A DNA stretch of 64,000 nt. Source: Pasteuria penetrans (GTDB lineage Bacteria; Bacillota; Bacilli; Thermoactinomycetales; Thermoactinomycetaceae). Below, piece by piece: positions 38,881 to 48,758 of the stretch. The translations under genes and the position numbers were made by a program. The number at the start of each line of letters is the position of its first letter. Position 1 is the first letter of the stretch. Location of the stretch: assembly GCF_900538055.1 (NCBI RefSeq), contig NZ_UZAC03000001.1, forward strand, positions 1,488,001-1,552,000, read 5' to 3'. A model generated the notes under the pieces. That model saw only the letters and a list, made by a program, of their open reading frames with translations, was not told where the DNA came from and made no database searches.

Positions 38881-39393
38881 TTATCTGTCCCCTTCCGTCT
38901 GGGCCGTCTCCGCCATAAGCAGCACCACGGCCTCAGCTGCAATCCCCTCACACCGCCCCACAAAACCCAATCGTTCCGTGGTGGTTGCCTTAACACTCAC
39001 CTGCATCATCTGGAGGCCAAGCTGTTCCGCTATCCTCATACGCATGGAATCAATAAAAGGTTGTAGCAATGGCCTTTCGACCATAATGGTAGAATCAATA
39101 TTCATAATGGCATATTGGCTCTCAGTCACCAAACGTTGTGCATGACATAGCAACAAACAGCTGTCGCAGTTCTTATATGCTGGGTCCGTAGGTGGAAAAT
39201 GCGTTCCTAAATCCCCTATAGCCAGAGCACCCAATAGGGCATCTGTAATCGCATGAAGGAGTACGTCAGCATCCGAATGACCTACTAAACCCTGGGGATA
39301 GGGAATCCGCACACCACCTAGAACCAATGAATGCCCATCCGCCAACGCGTGCACATCAAAACCATGTCCAATTCGCCATGGTACCACCTTCAT
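38881..39393 (-). CDS. ispF: 2-C-methyl-D-erythritol 2,4-cyclodiphosphate synthase
   Basis: Fifth enzyme of the MEP isoprenoid pathway. The 170 residues are slightly above the family's usual 158. The metal site is GHGFDVHAL, and GHSDADVLLHAITDALLGA and ATTTERLGFVGRCEGIAAEA are the remaining signatures. The C-terminal 12 residues are an extension. The start overlaps the ispD stop by 4 bases. Confidence 0.97.
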   Translation of the reverse strand: MKVVPWRIGHGFDVHALADGHSLVLGGVRIPYPQGLVGHSDADVLLHAITDALLGALAIGDLGTHFPPTDPAYKNCDSCLLLCHAQRLVTESQYAIMNIDSTIMVERPLLQPFIDSMRMRIAEQLGLQMMQVSVKATTTERLGFVGRCEGIAAEAVVLLMAETAQTEGDR

Positions 39394-40094
39394 AACCCTT
39401 CCTTACGGGACCGAAATATAGGTAACATCATTTCAGCCAACGGAAGATCACTTGGTACTGTCAGCTTAATGTTCCACGGATCCCCTTCTATGATATGTAC
39501 CGGCTCCCCGAGGACCTCAACCAAGGAAGCATCATCAGTAAACAGAGAGGTTCCATTAGCAGCATGAGCACGACGCAATAATTTTGTGGAAAAAAGCTGC
39601 GGTGTTTGGACCATACGCAACTTTGAGCGCGGCAACGTATAGGTCACACGCCCTTGCTGATCTACTTCCTTTACTGTATCCACCGCCGGCACTCCCAAAG
39701 AAACAGCCTCCCTTTGGGGAACAACAGCCAGAAGACGGTTCAGAACCCCCTTTGAAACAAAAGGACGCACCGCATCGTGTACGAGTACCCAAGGCGTCTC
39801 CACAACGGCCAACGCCGCCGCTACACTGGCCCGCCGGGAACAACCGCCAGAAACAACACGAAAATTGAGCCGTGAGGGCAACTGAGGAGCATACTGCAAA
39901 GCCAACTCTATCTCATGGGGCCGTGTCACTATTATAATGCTAACGATGGATGTATGGAAAATAAAACAACGCAAAGTATGAAGTAAAATCGGTTCCCCAT
40001 GCAATAAGAGGAACGGCTTGCTACATTGCGCCCGCATACGCGTGCCCTGACCTGCCGCCAATACAATCACTGTATACAGTTGTTTCCCCCTCAT
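39390..40094 (-). CDS. ispD: 2-C-methyl-D-erythritol 4-phosphate cytidylyltransferase
   Basis: Third MEP pathway enzyme, using CTP. The 234 residues start with the nucleotide-binding loop [20 protein letters not shown], then [12 protein letters not shown] and a C-terminal [24 protein letters not shown] precedes the ATG. It overlaps both yacL and ispF by 4 bases. Confidence 0.96.
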   Translation of the reverse strand: MRGKQLYTVIVLAAGQGTRMRAQCSKPFLLLHGEPILLHTLRCFIFHTSIVSIIIVTRPHEIELALQYAPQLPSRLNFRVVSGGCSRRASVAAALAVVETPWVLVHDAVRPFVSKGVLNRLLAVVPQREAVSLGVPAVDTVKEVDQQGRVTYTLPRSKLRMVQTPQLFSTKLLRRAHAANGTSLFTDDASLVEVLGEPVHIIEGDPWNIKLTVPSDLPLAEMMLPIFRSRKEGL

Positions 40095-41224
40095 AACACC
40101 CTTTCTAGGAGTTTGGGCTTAGCAAAGATCATTCTGCCCGCTGATGTCTGCAATACACTGGTAACCAATACATCAATCCTGTCCCCGATGTGGTCACGAC
40201 CACCCTCAATGACAATCATAGTGCCATCGTCGAGATAAGCTACACCTTGTCCATGTTCCTTGCCGTCCTTGATAACCTGAACATTGATTTCCTCACCCGG
40301 CAACACGATCGGTTTCACAGCGTTGGCTAAATCATTGATATTGAGAACCTGAACACCCTGCAACTCGCAAACCTTGTTGAGATTGAAATCGTTGGTAACC
40401 ACCTTACCACGGAGAATTTTTGCGAGCTTGATCAATTTGCTATCAACTTCCGCTGGATCCTCGAAATCACCCTCGTAAATCAATACATCCACATCGAGTT
40501 CCTTCTGAATCCGATTGAGAATGTCAAGACCCCTCCTCCCACGATTTCTCTTCAGCACGTCAGAGGAATCAGCAATGTGCTGCAATTCCTCCAGCACAAA
40601 ACTCGGGATAACCAATGTGCCATCTAAAAAACCCGTACGACAAATATCAGCAATCCGACCATCAATCACCACACTGGTATCTAGAATCTTATGATCCCCT
40701 GTCCCACCATTTCCATATTGCGACTCTTTACCATTCCGTCTATCACCATCAAACCGAAAAAGAGATAACCATTCCTCATGCTTCTTATAGCCCGCACACC
40801 ATCCGAGATAACCAAGAAGAGCGGTGAACAAACAAGCAAACAAAAGAGGCAAAAAACCACGGTCGAAACCCGGTAAGGGTATTTCACGCAAGATGGGCAA
40901 CAAAACAGGCACCGTGGTGAGCACAGCCACGACAAGTCCAACAATGAGCCCCAAGGCACCAAACATAACCTCCGCCGCTGGAATACGCACCAAACGTTCC
41001 TCATGCCAGGCAAGCCAACGGATCAGGTACCTGGAAAACCGAGCAGCCACCAAAATGGCCAACACGGTACCGAGCAGAGCACCGATCCACTCGGGCTTAG
41101 GAACTCCCACTACCCCAAACGAACCGTGCAACCAATCGAAGAGGCCCCGTCCTGCATAGTAACCAGTGGACACACCTATAAGGATGCATGTCAACTGAAT
41201 CAAACGTTTCAACACGGGGTCCAC
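40091..41224 (-). CDS. yacL: PIN/TRAM domain membrane protein YacL
   Basis: The 377-residue protein has four N-terminal membrane segments (to about residue 140), a cytoplasmic PIN nuclease-like domain ([24 protein letters not shown]) and a C-terminal TRAM domain ([18 protein letters not shown]). Its exact role is unknown; RNA cleavage is inferred from the domains. The start is GTG, 5 bases after GAGGGGGGG. Confidence 0.94.
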   Translation of the reverse strand: MDPVLKRLIQLTCILIGVSTGYYAGRGLFDWLHGSFGVVGVPKPEWIGALLGTVLAILVAARFSRYLIRWLAWHEERLVRIPAAEVMFGALGLIVGLVVAVLTTVPVLLPILREIPLPGFDRGFLPLLFACLFTALLGYLGWCAGYKKHEEWLSLFRFDGDRRNGKESQYGNGGTGDHKILDTSVVIDGRIADICRTGFLDGTLVIPSFVLEELQHIADSSDVLKRNRGRRGLDILNRIQKELDVDVLIYEGDFEDPAEVDSKLIKLAKILRGKVVTNDFNLNKVCELQGVQVLNINDLANAVKPIVLPGEEINVQVIKDGKEHGQGVAYLDDGTMIVIEGGRDHIGDRIDVLVTSVLQTSAGRMIFAKPKLLERVL

Positions 41225-41325
41225 ACACCCCCCCTCATGTTACTTATCACAAGCGGTTGCGCCCCCCCAGTATTACCAAACTCCCCAACATACAACCCCA
41301 TCATTTCCAACCGTGAAAATCCCAT

Positions 41326-41817
41326 TCATTCTACAAAACTTGTCGCAATACTACCATGAATGAGTGCAAAAACTTTTTCCTTCTTCAGCCCCCCTGCCAA
41401 CACCAGTTCACTAACCAAAATTTGTGTAGCATTCTCCAACATTTTTCGTTCTCCAGTGGAGAGACCTTTTTCCTCGTCCCGAGCAGTCAGACTTCGAACA
41501 ACATCTGCTACATCAAAAATGTCACCGCCCTTTATTTTATCGAGATTGGCCCGGTACCGTCGATTCCAGTTACTCGTATCCGCATCACCCCGTGTACGAA
41601 GCCGGCTCAAAACCTCATCCGCAATGGACGAGTCCACAACATCACGCAACCCTATGTTGGCCACACTCTCTGTAGGTACCATAACCTTCATATCGCCTAT
41701 AGGCATATGCACAACATAATACCTCCGACGCTCCCCCAAAACTTCCGATTCCTCTATGCACTCAATCACACCAGCACCATGCATCGGGTACACAACCTTA
41801 TCACCCACTTTAAACAC
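41326..41817 (-). CDS. carD: CarD/CdnL-type RNA polymerase-binding transcription factor
   Basis: CarD-family proteins bind the RNA polymerase beta subunit and stabilise open promoter complexes. The 163 residues begin VFKVGDKVVYPMHGAGVIEC, the RNA polymerase-interacting Tudor-like domain, followed by a helical C-terminal domain (WNRRYRANLDKIKGGD, LSTGERKMLENATQILVSEL). GTG 41817 is chosen because GGGGG sits 7 bases upstream; the frame's 20 extra codons to 41877 are not family-like. Confidence 0.92.
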   Translation of the reverse strand: MFKVGDKVVYPMHGAGVIECIEESEVLGERRRYYVVHMPIGDMKVMVPTESVANIGLRDVVDSSIADEVLSRLRTRGDADTSNWNRRYRANLDKIKGGDIFDVADVVRSLTARDEEKGLSTGERKMLENATQILVSELVLAGGLKKEKVFALIHGSIATSFVE

Positions 41818-42024
41818 CGTACTTCCCCCTTTCCGTTGAGGAACAGGACGCACATTCCATGGTACCATGTGTTCCAATAATCTGTCAATTAAATGAAAAA
41901 CATCATTGTACCACGGTTTAGGACATCAAGTCAATGCCCGTTCCACAGAAAATTCCTATGTAGAATTTTCCAAACCTCCACAAAGAGAAAAGCCCAGGAG
42001 GCGCTTGAACGCTGAACCCGAGCT

Positions 42025-42777
42025 TCACTTCCATTCCTCAGCCGGTTCCTCATCCCCACCACGGAAACGACGACGAAAAGTACGGGCTATACCATAAAAA
42101 ATATAAAAGACGAGTAGTACAAGAACGACCCTTGGAAAAGAACCAGGATAGGATACTGCCGAAACAGCGAGACAAGCTAAAAGAGCTAACGAAATGCACA
42201 GGCTGGTAACGTGGAGACGAAAACGCCTAATCTTGGTATAACGAATAGTGCTAACCATCAAAAAAGCAAGGAAAAACGTACCCATCACCAGCGAATAAGA
42301 ACCCACCCCCTCGTGTTCAGCCTCCAAGGACAGAGCCGCCAAGGCGGCACCAGCGGCAGGAATAGGCAATCCTTTGAACCAGCCAACAGGCGAAGGCTGA
42401 GTATGAAAACGAGCCAATCGCACGGCACCACAAGCAATAAACACAATGGGGGCTATGACACCGATAGGTCCGGCCTGATCCAGAGCCGCCGCATAAACCA
42501 TGACACCGGGAGCAACACCGAACGTAATCACATCGGATAGGGAGTCCAATCTCTCACCAAAAGAACTCTCCGTATTGAACATACGAGCCGCCTTACCATC
42601 AAGTCCGTCCAACAACATACCCGCCAAAACAGAAAAGAATGCCTCGTATAAACGGTCTCCATGGATAGTCAGCAGAATAGCAGCCACACCTAGGCATAGG
42701 TTCCCGACCGTTAAGAGGTTTGGCAGCGCCCGCACCATTTTCTGTGCCCATAGCCGCTGAAAAATCGTGCGAAGCAT
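42025..42777 (-). CDS. pssA: CDP-diacylglycerol-serine O-phosphatidyltransferase
   Basis: Makes phosphatidylserine, the precursor of phosphatidylethanolamine. The 250 residues have about six membrane segments and the complete CDP-alcohol phosphotransferase motif LDGLDGKAARMF then GERLDSLSD (D-G-x2-A-R-x8-G-x3-D-x3-D). A TATAAT box with extended TGT lies at 42909-42914 on the minus strand. pssA is not part of the usual Bacillus disA-yacL segment. Confidence 0.92.
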   Translation of the reverse strand: MLRTIFQRLWAQKMVRALPNLLTVGNLCLGVAAILLTIHGDRLYEAFFSVLAGMLLDGLDGKAARMFNTESSFGERLDSLSDVITFGVAPGVMVYAAALDQAGPIGVIAPIVFIACGAVRLARFHTQPSPVGWFKGLPIPAAGAALAALSLEAEHEGVGSYSLVMGTFFLAFLMVSTIRYTKIRRFRLHVTSLCISLALLACLAVSAVSYPGSFPRVVLVLLVFYIFYGIARTFRRRFRGGDEEPAEEWK

Positions 42778-42906
42778 ACCCTGACTCCCCTTTCTTTCCC
42801 TCGCATAGGATCGTTACCAAATATCAGGAACAGAAGAGGTTTTTTTCTACCCCCCATCAAATGGGGGAAACACAAAAGAAGCTGGCAGACTGAAACGCCT
42901 ACTCCT

Positions 42907-42917
42907 TGATTATAACA
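42907..42917 (-). promoter_or_regulatory. Possible extended -10 promoter for pssA
   Basis: Read on the minus strand: TGTTATAATC, about 130 bases before the pssA ATG. No good -35 hexamer is seen 17 bases upstream, which fits an extended -10 type but leaves the call weak. Confidence 0.3.
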
Positions 42918-43131
42918 CAGAAACAGGCTCACCATGGCGTACTCCCCTCGGAGGGACGCCCAGCCGGACGACATACCAGCCCCATGTCATTCCCTATTTA
43001 TGCAGTCAACTTAGCAACCATGACAATCCATCCACCGGGACACGATCCCCAACACCGCACTATAAATGATATTATATCATAAATATACAAAATATAAATA
43101 TATAATGATTCATGTCGAGGATATCCTTCGA

Positions 43132-44202
43132 TTACCTACGATCCAGCAAAATCTGCTCCTGAATACGGCGCAAACCCTCCTTGATAGCACGCCCCCGCAC
43201 AGCCCCGATACCCTCTACTGATTCTAGCTTCCCTACACTGCAGGCAAGTATCTGTGACAGATTATCGAATGAATCAACTAATTTTCTCATAATATGAACA
43301 GGTAAACAATGAATTTTATTCAGAAGTCGGTACCCGCGCGATTGCACAAATTGATCCTGGAAATTCGTTCCCACCTCCAAACCCAAAGTACGGGCTACCC
43401 TATGTCGTTCCAATAACTCATCCGCCGTCAGACGACGAAGGCGATCCAGTGTATCCTGAGGACACTCCTTATAGGAAACAGACCCGTAATCCTCAACCAA
43501 CAACCTGGCTTCCTCCTCCACCCCCGCCACTAACTCCTCAAGTTGCATCCGAATCAATCGACCTTCGATCCCCAACTCAGAAATATAAACCTCGATCTCT
43601 CGTTTTACCCGCAACACCATTTCAACCCGTTGCAGGACAATTGCTACCTCGTTGATCGTAACAAGCTCCCCCAGTTCAAGGGCAGTAAGCCGCTCATTAG
43701 CACACGCTAAAGCTGCCGTATACTTCTCCAAGGTTTGTAATGCCTGATTTGTTTTGGATAGAATAACACTCAAATCATGCAAAGCATAACGAAAAATTCC
43801 TTTATAGAGTGTAATCACACTACGACGTTGGGAAATAGAAACTACAAGATGCCCTGTTTGTTTGGCCGTGCGTTCCGCTGTCCGATGGCGAATACCCGTC
43901 TCAGTTGAAAGCACAGAGCTATGGGGTACAAGCTGGGCATTAGCATACAAGATACGATTGATTTCCTTGTCTAGAATAATAGCCCCATCCATTTTCGCCA
44001 ATTCGTAAAGATAGGCCGGTGAAAAAGGGCAATCTAGATGAAATCCTCCATCCAAAATCTCCTCCACCCGCTCGTCACAACCGACAACAATCAAGGCCCC
44101 TGTTCCAGCGGCAAGCACATTTTCCAAACCATCACGGAAGGGGGTACCTGGAGCGATCAAACACAAAATCTCATTGACTGCCTTTGTGGTTGGTTTCGAC
44201 AC
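43132..44202 (-). CDS. disA: DNA integrity scanning diadenylate cyclase DisA
   Basis: Synthesises c-di-AMP and scans DNA for branched structures during sporulation. It has 356 residues. The DAC domain carries the DGAIIL and GIRHRTAER motifs that define active cyclases; a helical spine and a C-terminal helix-hairpin-helix DNA-binding domain (VEGIGAVRGRAIKEGLRR) follow. GTG 44202 is chosen over TTG 44217 because GAGGGG lies 7 bases upstream. The start is coupled to the radA stop. Confidence 0.96.
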   Translation of the reverse strand: MSKPTTKAVNEILCLIAPGTPFRDGLENVLAAGTGALIVVGCDERVEEILDGGFHLDCPFSPAYLYELAKMDGAIILDKEINRILYANAQLVPHSSVLSTETGIRHRTAERTAKQTGHLVVSISQRRSVITLYKGIFRYALHDLSVILSKTNQALQTLEKYTAALACANERLTALELGELVTINEVAIVLQRVEMVLRVKREIEVYISELGIEGRLIRMQLEELVAGVEEEARLLVEDYGSVSYKECPQDTLDRLRRLTADELLERHRVARTLGLEVGTNFQDQFVQSRGYRLLNKIHCLPVHIMRKLVDSFDNLSQILACSVGKLESVEGIGAVRGRAIKEGLRRIQEQILLDRR

Positions 44203-44206
44203 AACA

Positions 44207-45580
44207 TCACCCCTCAAACGCTACCCGGGCTGCTTCCTCCAGGGTAGTCGTCCCCACCATTTGCAAACCCTGGGCCCCATCTAGTTCGCGGTAATTAGCC
44301 ATAGGTACAATCGCACGCTGAAAGCCCATGTGCGTCAACTCCGCTAAACGAACCTCTATACGGCTTATACCACGAATTTCACCCGTGAGACCTATTTCAC
44401 CGAGAAAGGCATCATATACCCGTGTGGGTTCATCCCGAGCACTAGAAATGAGCGCAATCGCTGCAGCTAAATCGACAGCAGGTTCCGACAGGGTCAACCC
44501 CCCCACAACATTGAAAAAAACATCTCGCTGCTGAAGCGATATACCAAGTCGCTTCTCCAGTACGGCCACCAACAGATGAAGCCTCTGTACATCCAAACCT
44601 GTAGCAGTACGACGTGGTGCGGCCAATCTCGTAGGAGCTACCAACCCCTGTAGTTCCACCAGAAGCGGCCGTGTTCCTTCTAGAGCAGCCACAATAGCTG
44701 TACCCGATGTTTGTAACGGTCGATCCGCCAACAAACGTTCCGATGGATTGGGGATCCCGATAAAACCCTCCGAACGCATAGCAAAAATCCCTAACTCACA
44801 AGTAGAACCAAATCGGTTTTTGACAGAACGGAGCAATCGATCGCTACGATGCCGATCACCCTCAAGATAAAGCACGGCATCCACCATATGTTCCAATAGT
44901 CTCGGACCTGCCAGTTCACCCGCCTTGGTCACATGACCAACGACAATAGTTGCTATCCCACAACCCTTCGCGAGCCGGAGTAGAAACCCTGTACAGGCGC
45001 GTATCTGCACAACGCTTCCTGGTAAACCACCCACATCATCCGCAACCATGGTTTGAATAGAATCAATAATCATAACATGGGGATGGTAAGTATCCACTAG
45101 CGTACGTATCCGTCCCATCTCGACCTCTGCACCGATTCGGAGAGACTCATGAAGGGCAGAAAGGCGTTCAGCACGCCAACCCAATTGGGACACCGACTCC
45201 TCCCCGGAGACATACAAAACACCATGCCCCCCACGGGCTAGACTAGACGCCACCTGCAACCAGAGAGTAGACTTACCCACACCGGGATCCCCACCTACCA
45301 GTACAAGAGACCCTGGGACTAAACCCCCGCCTAAGACCCGATCCAGCTCGGGCAAACCCGTTTCCCAACGCTGTACGTCTGTATCTTGCTGCCGAATCTC
45401 CGTAACCGGAATAGCTACGGGTTTCTCGCCAGGTATTGGTTGTACACCTATTTTTTCTCCTACAACTGTACTCTCCGCCATAGTGTTCCATGCTGAGCAG
45501 CCCGGACATCTCCCCACCCACTTGGGTGAGACATAGTCACAATCTTGACAAATATACTGAATTTTTACCCTCTTGCCCAC
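44207..45580 (-). CDS. radA: DNA repair protein RadA
   Basis: A RecA-like branch-migration helicase in recombination and repair. It has 457 residues. A four-cysteine zinc motif CQDCDYVSPKWVGRCPGC opens the protein, followed by Walker A GGDPGVGKSTL, the RadA-specific SVKNRFGSTCELG and a C-terminal Lon-protease-like domain. GTG 45580 follows AAGGG with a 6-base spacer; the frame upstream to 45700 has no homology. Confidence 0.96.
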   Translation of the reverse strand: MGKRVKIQYICQDCDYVSPKWVGRCPGCSAWNTMAESTVVGEKIGVQPIPGEKPVAIPVTEIRQQDTDVQRWETGLPELDRVLGGGLVPGSLVLVGGDPGVGKSTLWLQVASSLARGGHGVLYVSGEESVSQLGWRAERLSALHESLRIGAEVEMGRIRTLVDTYHPHVMIIDSIQTMVADDVGGLPGSVVQIRACTGFLLRLAKGCGIATIVVGHVTKAGELAGPRLLEHMVDAVLYLEGDRHRSDRLLRSVKNRFGSTCELGIFAMRSEGFIGIPNPSERLLADRPLQTSGTAIVAALEGTRPLLVELQGLVAPTRLAAPRRTATGLDVQRLHLLVAVLEKRLGISLQQRDVFFNVVGGLTLSEPAVDLAAAIALISSARDEPTRVYDAFLGEIGLTGEIRGISRIEVRLAELTHMGFQRAIVPMANYRELDGAQGLQMVGTTTLEEAARVAFEG

Positions 45581-46458
45581 GGACCGCCCTTCCCCCCATC
45601 GTGGAATACCCCCCAAAATGTCCCCTAGGGTCATTGTAGCATTTTCGAAACAAAAGAACACACACTTCCCACGCCTTTTTTGCCAGAAAATGGACTCCAC
45701 GGGTTCCTTGTCTAATTCCCCTTTTAGGGGAATATCCCGGCCTGAATATCGGACTTGGGGGTGCAGTCCTCAGAATGGGTTCTAAACCATCGTTCGGTGG
45801 GTTGGGTCTCCATACTTTAATGATTACGGAATCAGGAGGACCCAGGATGGTCCTATTTTTTAGAGTATCAGATTTATTAAAACATTTTTATAAATTAAAT
45901 TATATTTTAGTAAAATTTATATTGTTAATGAATATAAAAACAGTCTTTTTGGGCATTTCAGACATACCTGCTTTGGAGTTGAAAGGTACCCTTTTCTGGG
46001 GGCGCACCTGAAAATTTCGTAACAATCAGTTATTTTTTGTTGAACCCCCGAAATTATCGAAGGATCATAGAAATCGGTTTCTATCTCGTCCCTTTTGCGC
46101 ACACCAAAGAAACCCGACATAAAGTCGAATTTTATTTTTTATTTAAATATTATTATATATTAAACTCTATGTAGTTATGGGTGATCTTATTCTTCTCTTC
46201 CTGATCTTCTTTTGAAGATAACGAACGGCCTGGGATCAATGATAAGCAGATCCTTTTGCCATCATGGCCCATGCCACCCTCATCTTACCACGCACCTTCA
46301 TTTTGGCGGCCTGAAAACGATTCTTCATAGAAGAACAACCCCCCCCACAGCTGCACGACGATTACCCTTCTCTTTGTACCCCGATTGCTCCATTTTGTCT
46401 CGTTGTTCCGCCGTTGAATAGGACTGATCTGTGGTGCGCAGGACCCTTTCCCCCCTCT
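45581..46458. other. Island 5' part, between radA and clpC
   Basis: No recognised gene. A/T-only tracts occur at 45875-45935 and 46130-46170. In Bacillus radA directly follows clpC, so this and the next 2.3 kb are inserted DNA. Confidence 0.4.
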
Positions 46459-46785
46459 TCAGAGGTTTGGCTGCACATTGCTCGGCAAATTGATTCTTTT
46501 CCTGTAACTGTTTCTGCGAATCATCCTACCGGAACCGTAGGGGCTCCTCTCTTGCAGCTCTTGTCGTCGATAATGATCACACCCGTGATCAACTAACCAC
46601 TCAAAAGCCTTGGAAAAATCATGTAAACCAACATTGGAATCTTTGGAAAGCTCTCGCTCCAAATGCAAAATAACCTCCTTGAACGAACTCCCCTTTTTTT
46701 GTAGATATTTCAATCGGTGTCGTAAGAAAGAAAGCATATCCTCTTCACATGTCCAGTGAACGGGGCCAGAATTTTGATCGCTCAT
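46459..46785 (-). CDS. Hypothetical 108-residue charged helical protein
   Basis: The frame begins MSDQNSGPVHWTCEEDMLSF and is rich in charged helices (RLKYLQKKGSSFKEVILHLE). Its 5' leader (46800-47282) is the inverted counterpart of the leader of the transposase remnant at 55.0 kb, yet the coding parts differ. AGAGAGAG lies about 11 bases before the ATG. No family is recognised; it may be a passenger gene of an element. Confidence 0.4.
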   Translation of the reverse strand: MSDQNSGPVHWTCEEDMLSFLRHRLKYLQKKGSSFKEVILHLERELSKDSNVGLHDFSKAFEWLVDHGCDHYRRQELQERSPYGSGRMIRRNSYRKRINLPSNVQPNL

Positions 46786-46799
46786 GGTGGTGTTTCACT

Positions 46800-47282
46800 C
46801 TCTCTATTATAAATTTAGAAATTTATAATATATATTATAATATTTGCAAATAATTTTGTCTATGATATTTTTGGCATCGCACAATAAAAAAACAGGATAG
46901 ATAGGGAACCTTGGGATCACCACTAGTTTGGGGAAACACAAGTAATGGTTGGTTGGGGAGGCGAAGGACCCTTTTCAGGGGAAAAGGGGTCCGTTGCTGG
47001 AGCTCTCTACGCAGGGAACAAGGATCCCGGGCGGAAAAATCTGCCCCCGCAAGGGCTTTCAACTGGGAGTAACTAAGACAGATCCAACAGAGGGGTTCTC
47101 TACATGGGGGAAAAATATGGGGGAGAATGGATCTATAGGGTAATTAGGGTCAATTTAGATTTTATTATATATTAGGTTGAAATAATTAATAAAAAATAGG
47201 TTCAGAGAAGGGTCATTAGACGACGCGGGAAGGACAGAAAAGGGCCCCTACAGGGCCCTGACACCAAATTTAGGATGCAACC
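46800..47282 (-). repeat. Leader repeat with element end, reversed copy
   Basis: The reverse complement aligns with 54474-55005. It starts with GGTTGCATCCTAAATTTGGT (47260-47282), includes a GGGCCC-type hairpin, TTACTCCCAGTTGAAA, GGATCCTTGTTCCC and GCAAATATTATAATATATAT, and ends just before the 46785 start codon. Confidence 0.7.
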
Positions 47283-47818
47283 AAAGGTGAGACTAGATTC
47301 ATAGATGGATCATTCCCCACAAGAAATTGCACGGTCCCAATTCTCTCCCATCGTAAATTACCATGGGGCTGACAAGGCTACCCATGCTCCCTATAGAGGG
47401 AAAAAAACCAAGCTTGATCTTCGTCCACGTTTTTGGGTTTGGATTTGGAGGAACTATGAAAACTTTGCCATCGTATGTTGCAATAGCCAACCAGAAAACG
47501 ATCGGGCGGAGAGGTACTATAATTTTTCATATAATAATATATTGTATAATATACATAAAATAAATGAAAAAGTATTCAATAATTTTAAATGAATAATATA
47601 AAAACACGCATACTTTTTTATTTATTTTATAAATTAATAGAGACAAATGTTCTTTGGCATAGGCTTGTATATAACGAACTGAATAAACAAACCAATTATG
47701 GCGGGAAAGTAGACCTCCACCTAATTCATCCTTACAATCCAGAATTAGGAAGAAACCGCCCGAGGATATTCCGGGTCCGAAGTTTGGCCAAGAACCTGAA
47801 TCTAGTCTCACCTTTTGG
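47281..47818 (+). mobile_element. Short element bounded by inverted repeats, containing R2 copy 3
   Basis: CCAAAGGTGAGACTAGATTC (47281-47300) is repeated in reverse complement at 47797-47818 (TGAATCTAGTCTCACCTTTT) with one extra T. The 538 bases between contain R2 copy 3 and no transposase, so it looks like a non-autonomous element. Its left end abuts the end motif of the neighbouring leader repeat. Confidence 0.55.
47345..47793 (+). repeat. Dispersed repeat R2, copy 3
   Basis: The best preserved R2 copy: coding part with ADKATHAPYRGKK and RNYENFAIVCCNSQPENDR, an AT-rich middle, and a tail reading HPYNPELGRNRPRIFRVRSL. Confidence 0.65.
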
Positions 47819-48689
47819 TAAAGCAGTTGAGTAACATAATAACATTTTGTCATGACACTGTTCCTGTTCTTACCGGGGGATTTACCTTATATTTATAAAG
47901 GTTCCTTTAATCACTAATTTATTGTAAATTCAGAAAATAATGGGCTGGACAGAACTCTACCACTGCGGGATTTAGGGGTGTAATGGATATTGAGATGGGC
48001 GGATACCCAGTCCGATGCTGGAAGGATCGAGGTTACCACGGAACTAGGCAGTGGGATTTTTGAGGGGGGGAATACGGGGTCTCCGTTCCGTGGGAAAACC
48101 TGCCGTATGGGGGAGTTGCCTGGGGAGAAACCGTCGTGGCGTCTTAGACGGTTTTTCCCTGAAAGGTGCTAGCTAAAAATCAATGGTATGGACATCGTCC
48201 ATGCAACCATTCCCTTGTTCCGTGCATAAGAGGGGATGAAAGTCATAAGCTGTGGTGGGGGAAGACAGAGGTTCCCCGTTCGAAATTTCGGAAGTATAAT
48301 CAGCAGGGATAGCAAGGAGATCCTCAACAGGCAATGGGTTGGGGTTTTCTTTTGAGGGTGGCTAACAAAAGGGGGGGTATATATTTTTATTTAAATAAAG
48401 TTTATATATTATTTTATTATATAATTCTATTTTTATTAATATTGATTGTTTCTTTATATATGCAATATGAATTTATATGTCAAGAATGTTGTGGGAGTTA
48501 ATATACAAAAAATGGGGATAAATCATCCTTCTCCGCACCCCCACAGGGCAAATATGGAAACATTGGACCGTATTTTGGACCAAAAACCTGGGGTTGAACC
48601 GATACAGATTACTTGACACACGCCCCTGAAAACCTTGTTCAGGAATTCATACCCGCAACGGGATGCCACCCTTGGGGTCCTATTTATTT
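47819..48689. other. Island 3' part downstream of clpC
   Basis: No recognised gene. A hairpin at 48122-48162 (GGGAGAAACCGTC / GACGGTTTTTCCC) could be a plus-strand terminator. A/T-only sequence covers 48375-48475. A 30-base segment at 48622-48665 (CCTGAAAACCTTGTTCAGGA) recurs at 35275-35310. Confidence 0.4.
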
Positions 48690-48724
48690 ATATAATAAAA
48701 ATAATCCCACACAAGGTGGGATAT
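48690..48724 (-). terminator. Rho-independent terminator after clpC
   Basis: On the minus strand: ATCCCAC, loop CTTGT, GTGGGAT, then a T-rich tail TATTTTTATTATA. It lies about 35 bases after the clpC stop. Confidence 0.7.
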
Positions 48725-48758
48725 TATCAAAAAAATATTTTATCCATTAGCCAACCTC

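Noticed and set aside
41356-41880. Plus-strand 174-codon frame
   Set aside because: It is antisense to carD, which has a full domain and a ribosome site.
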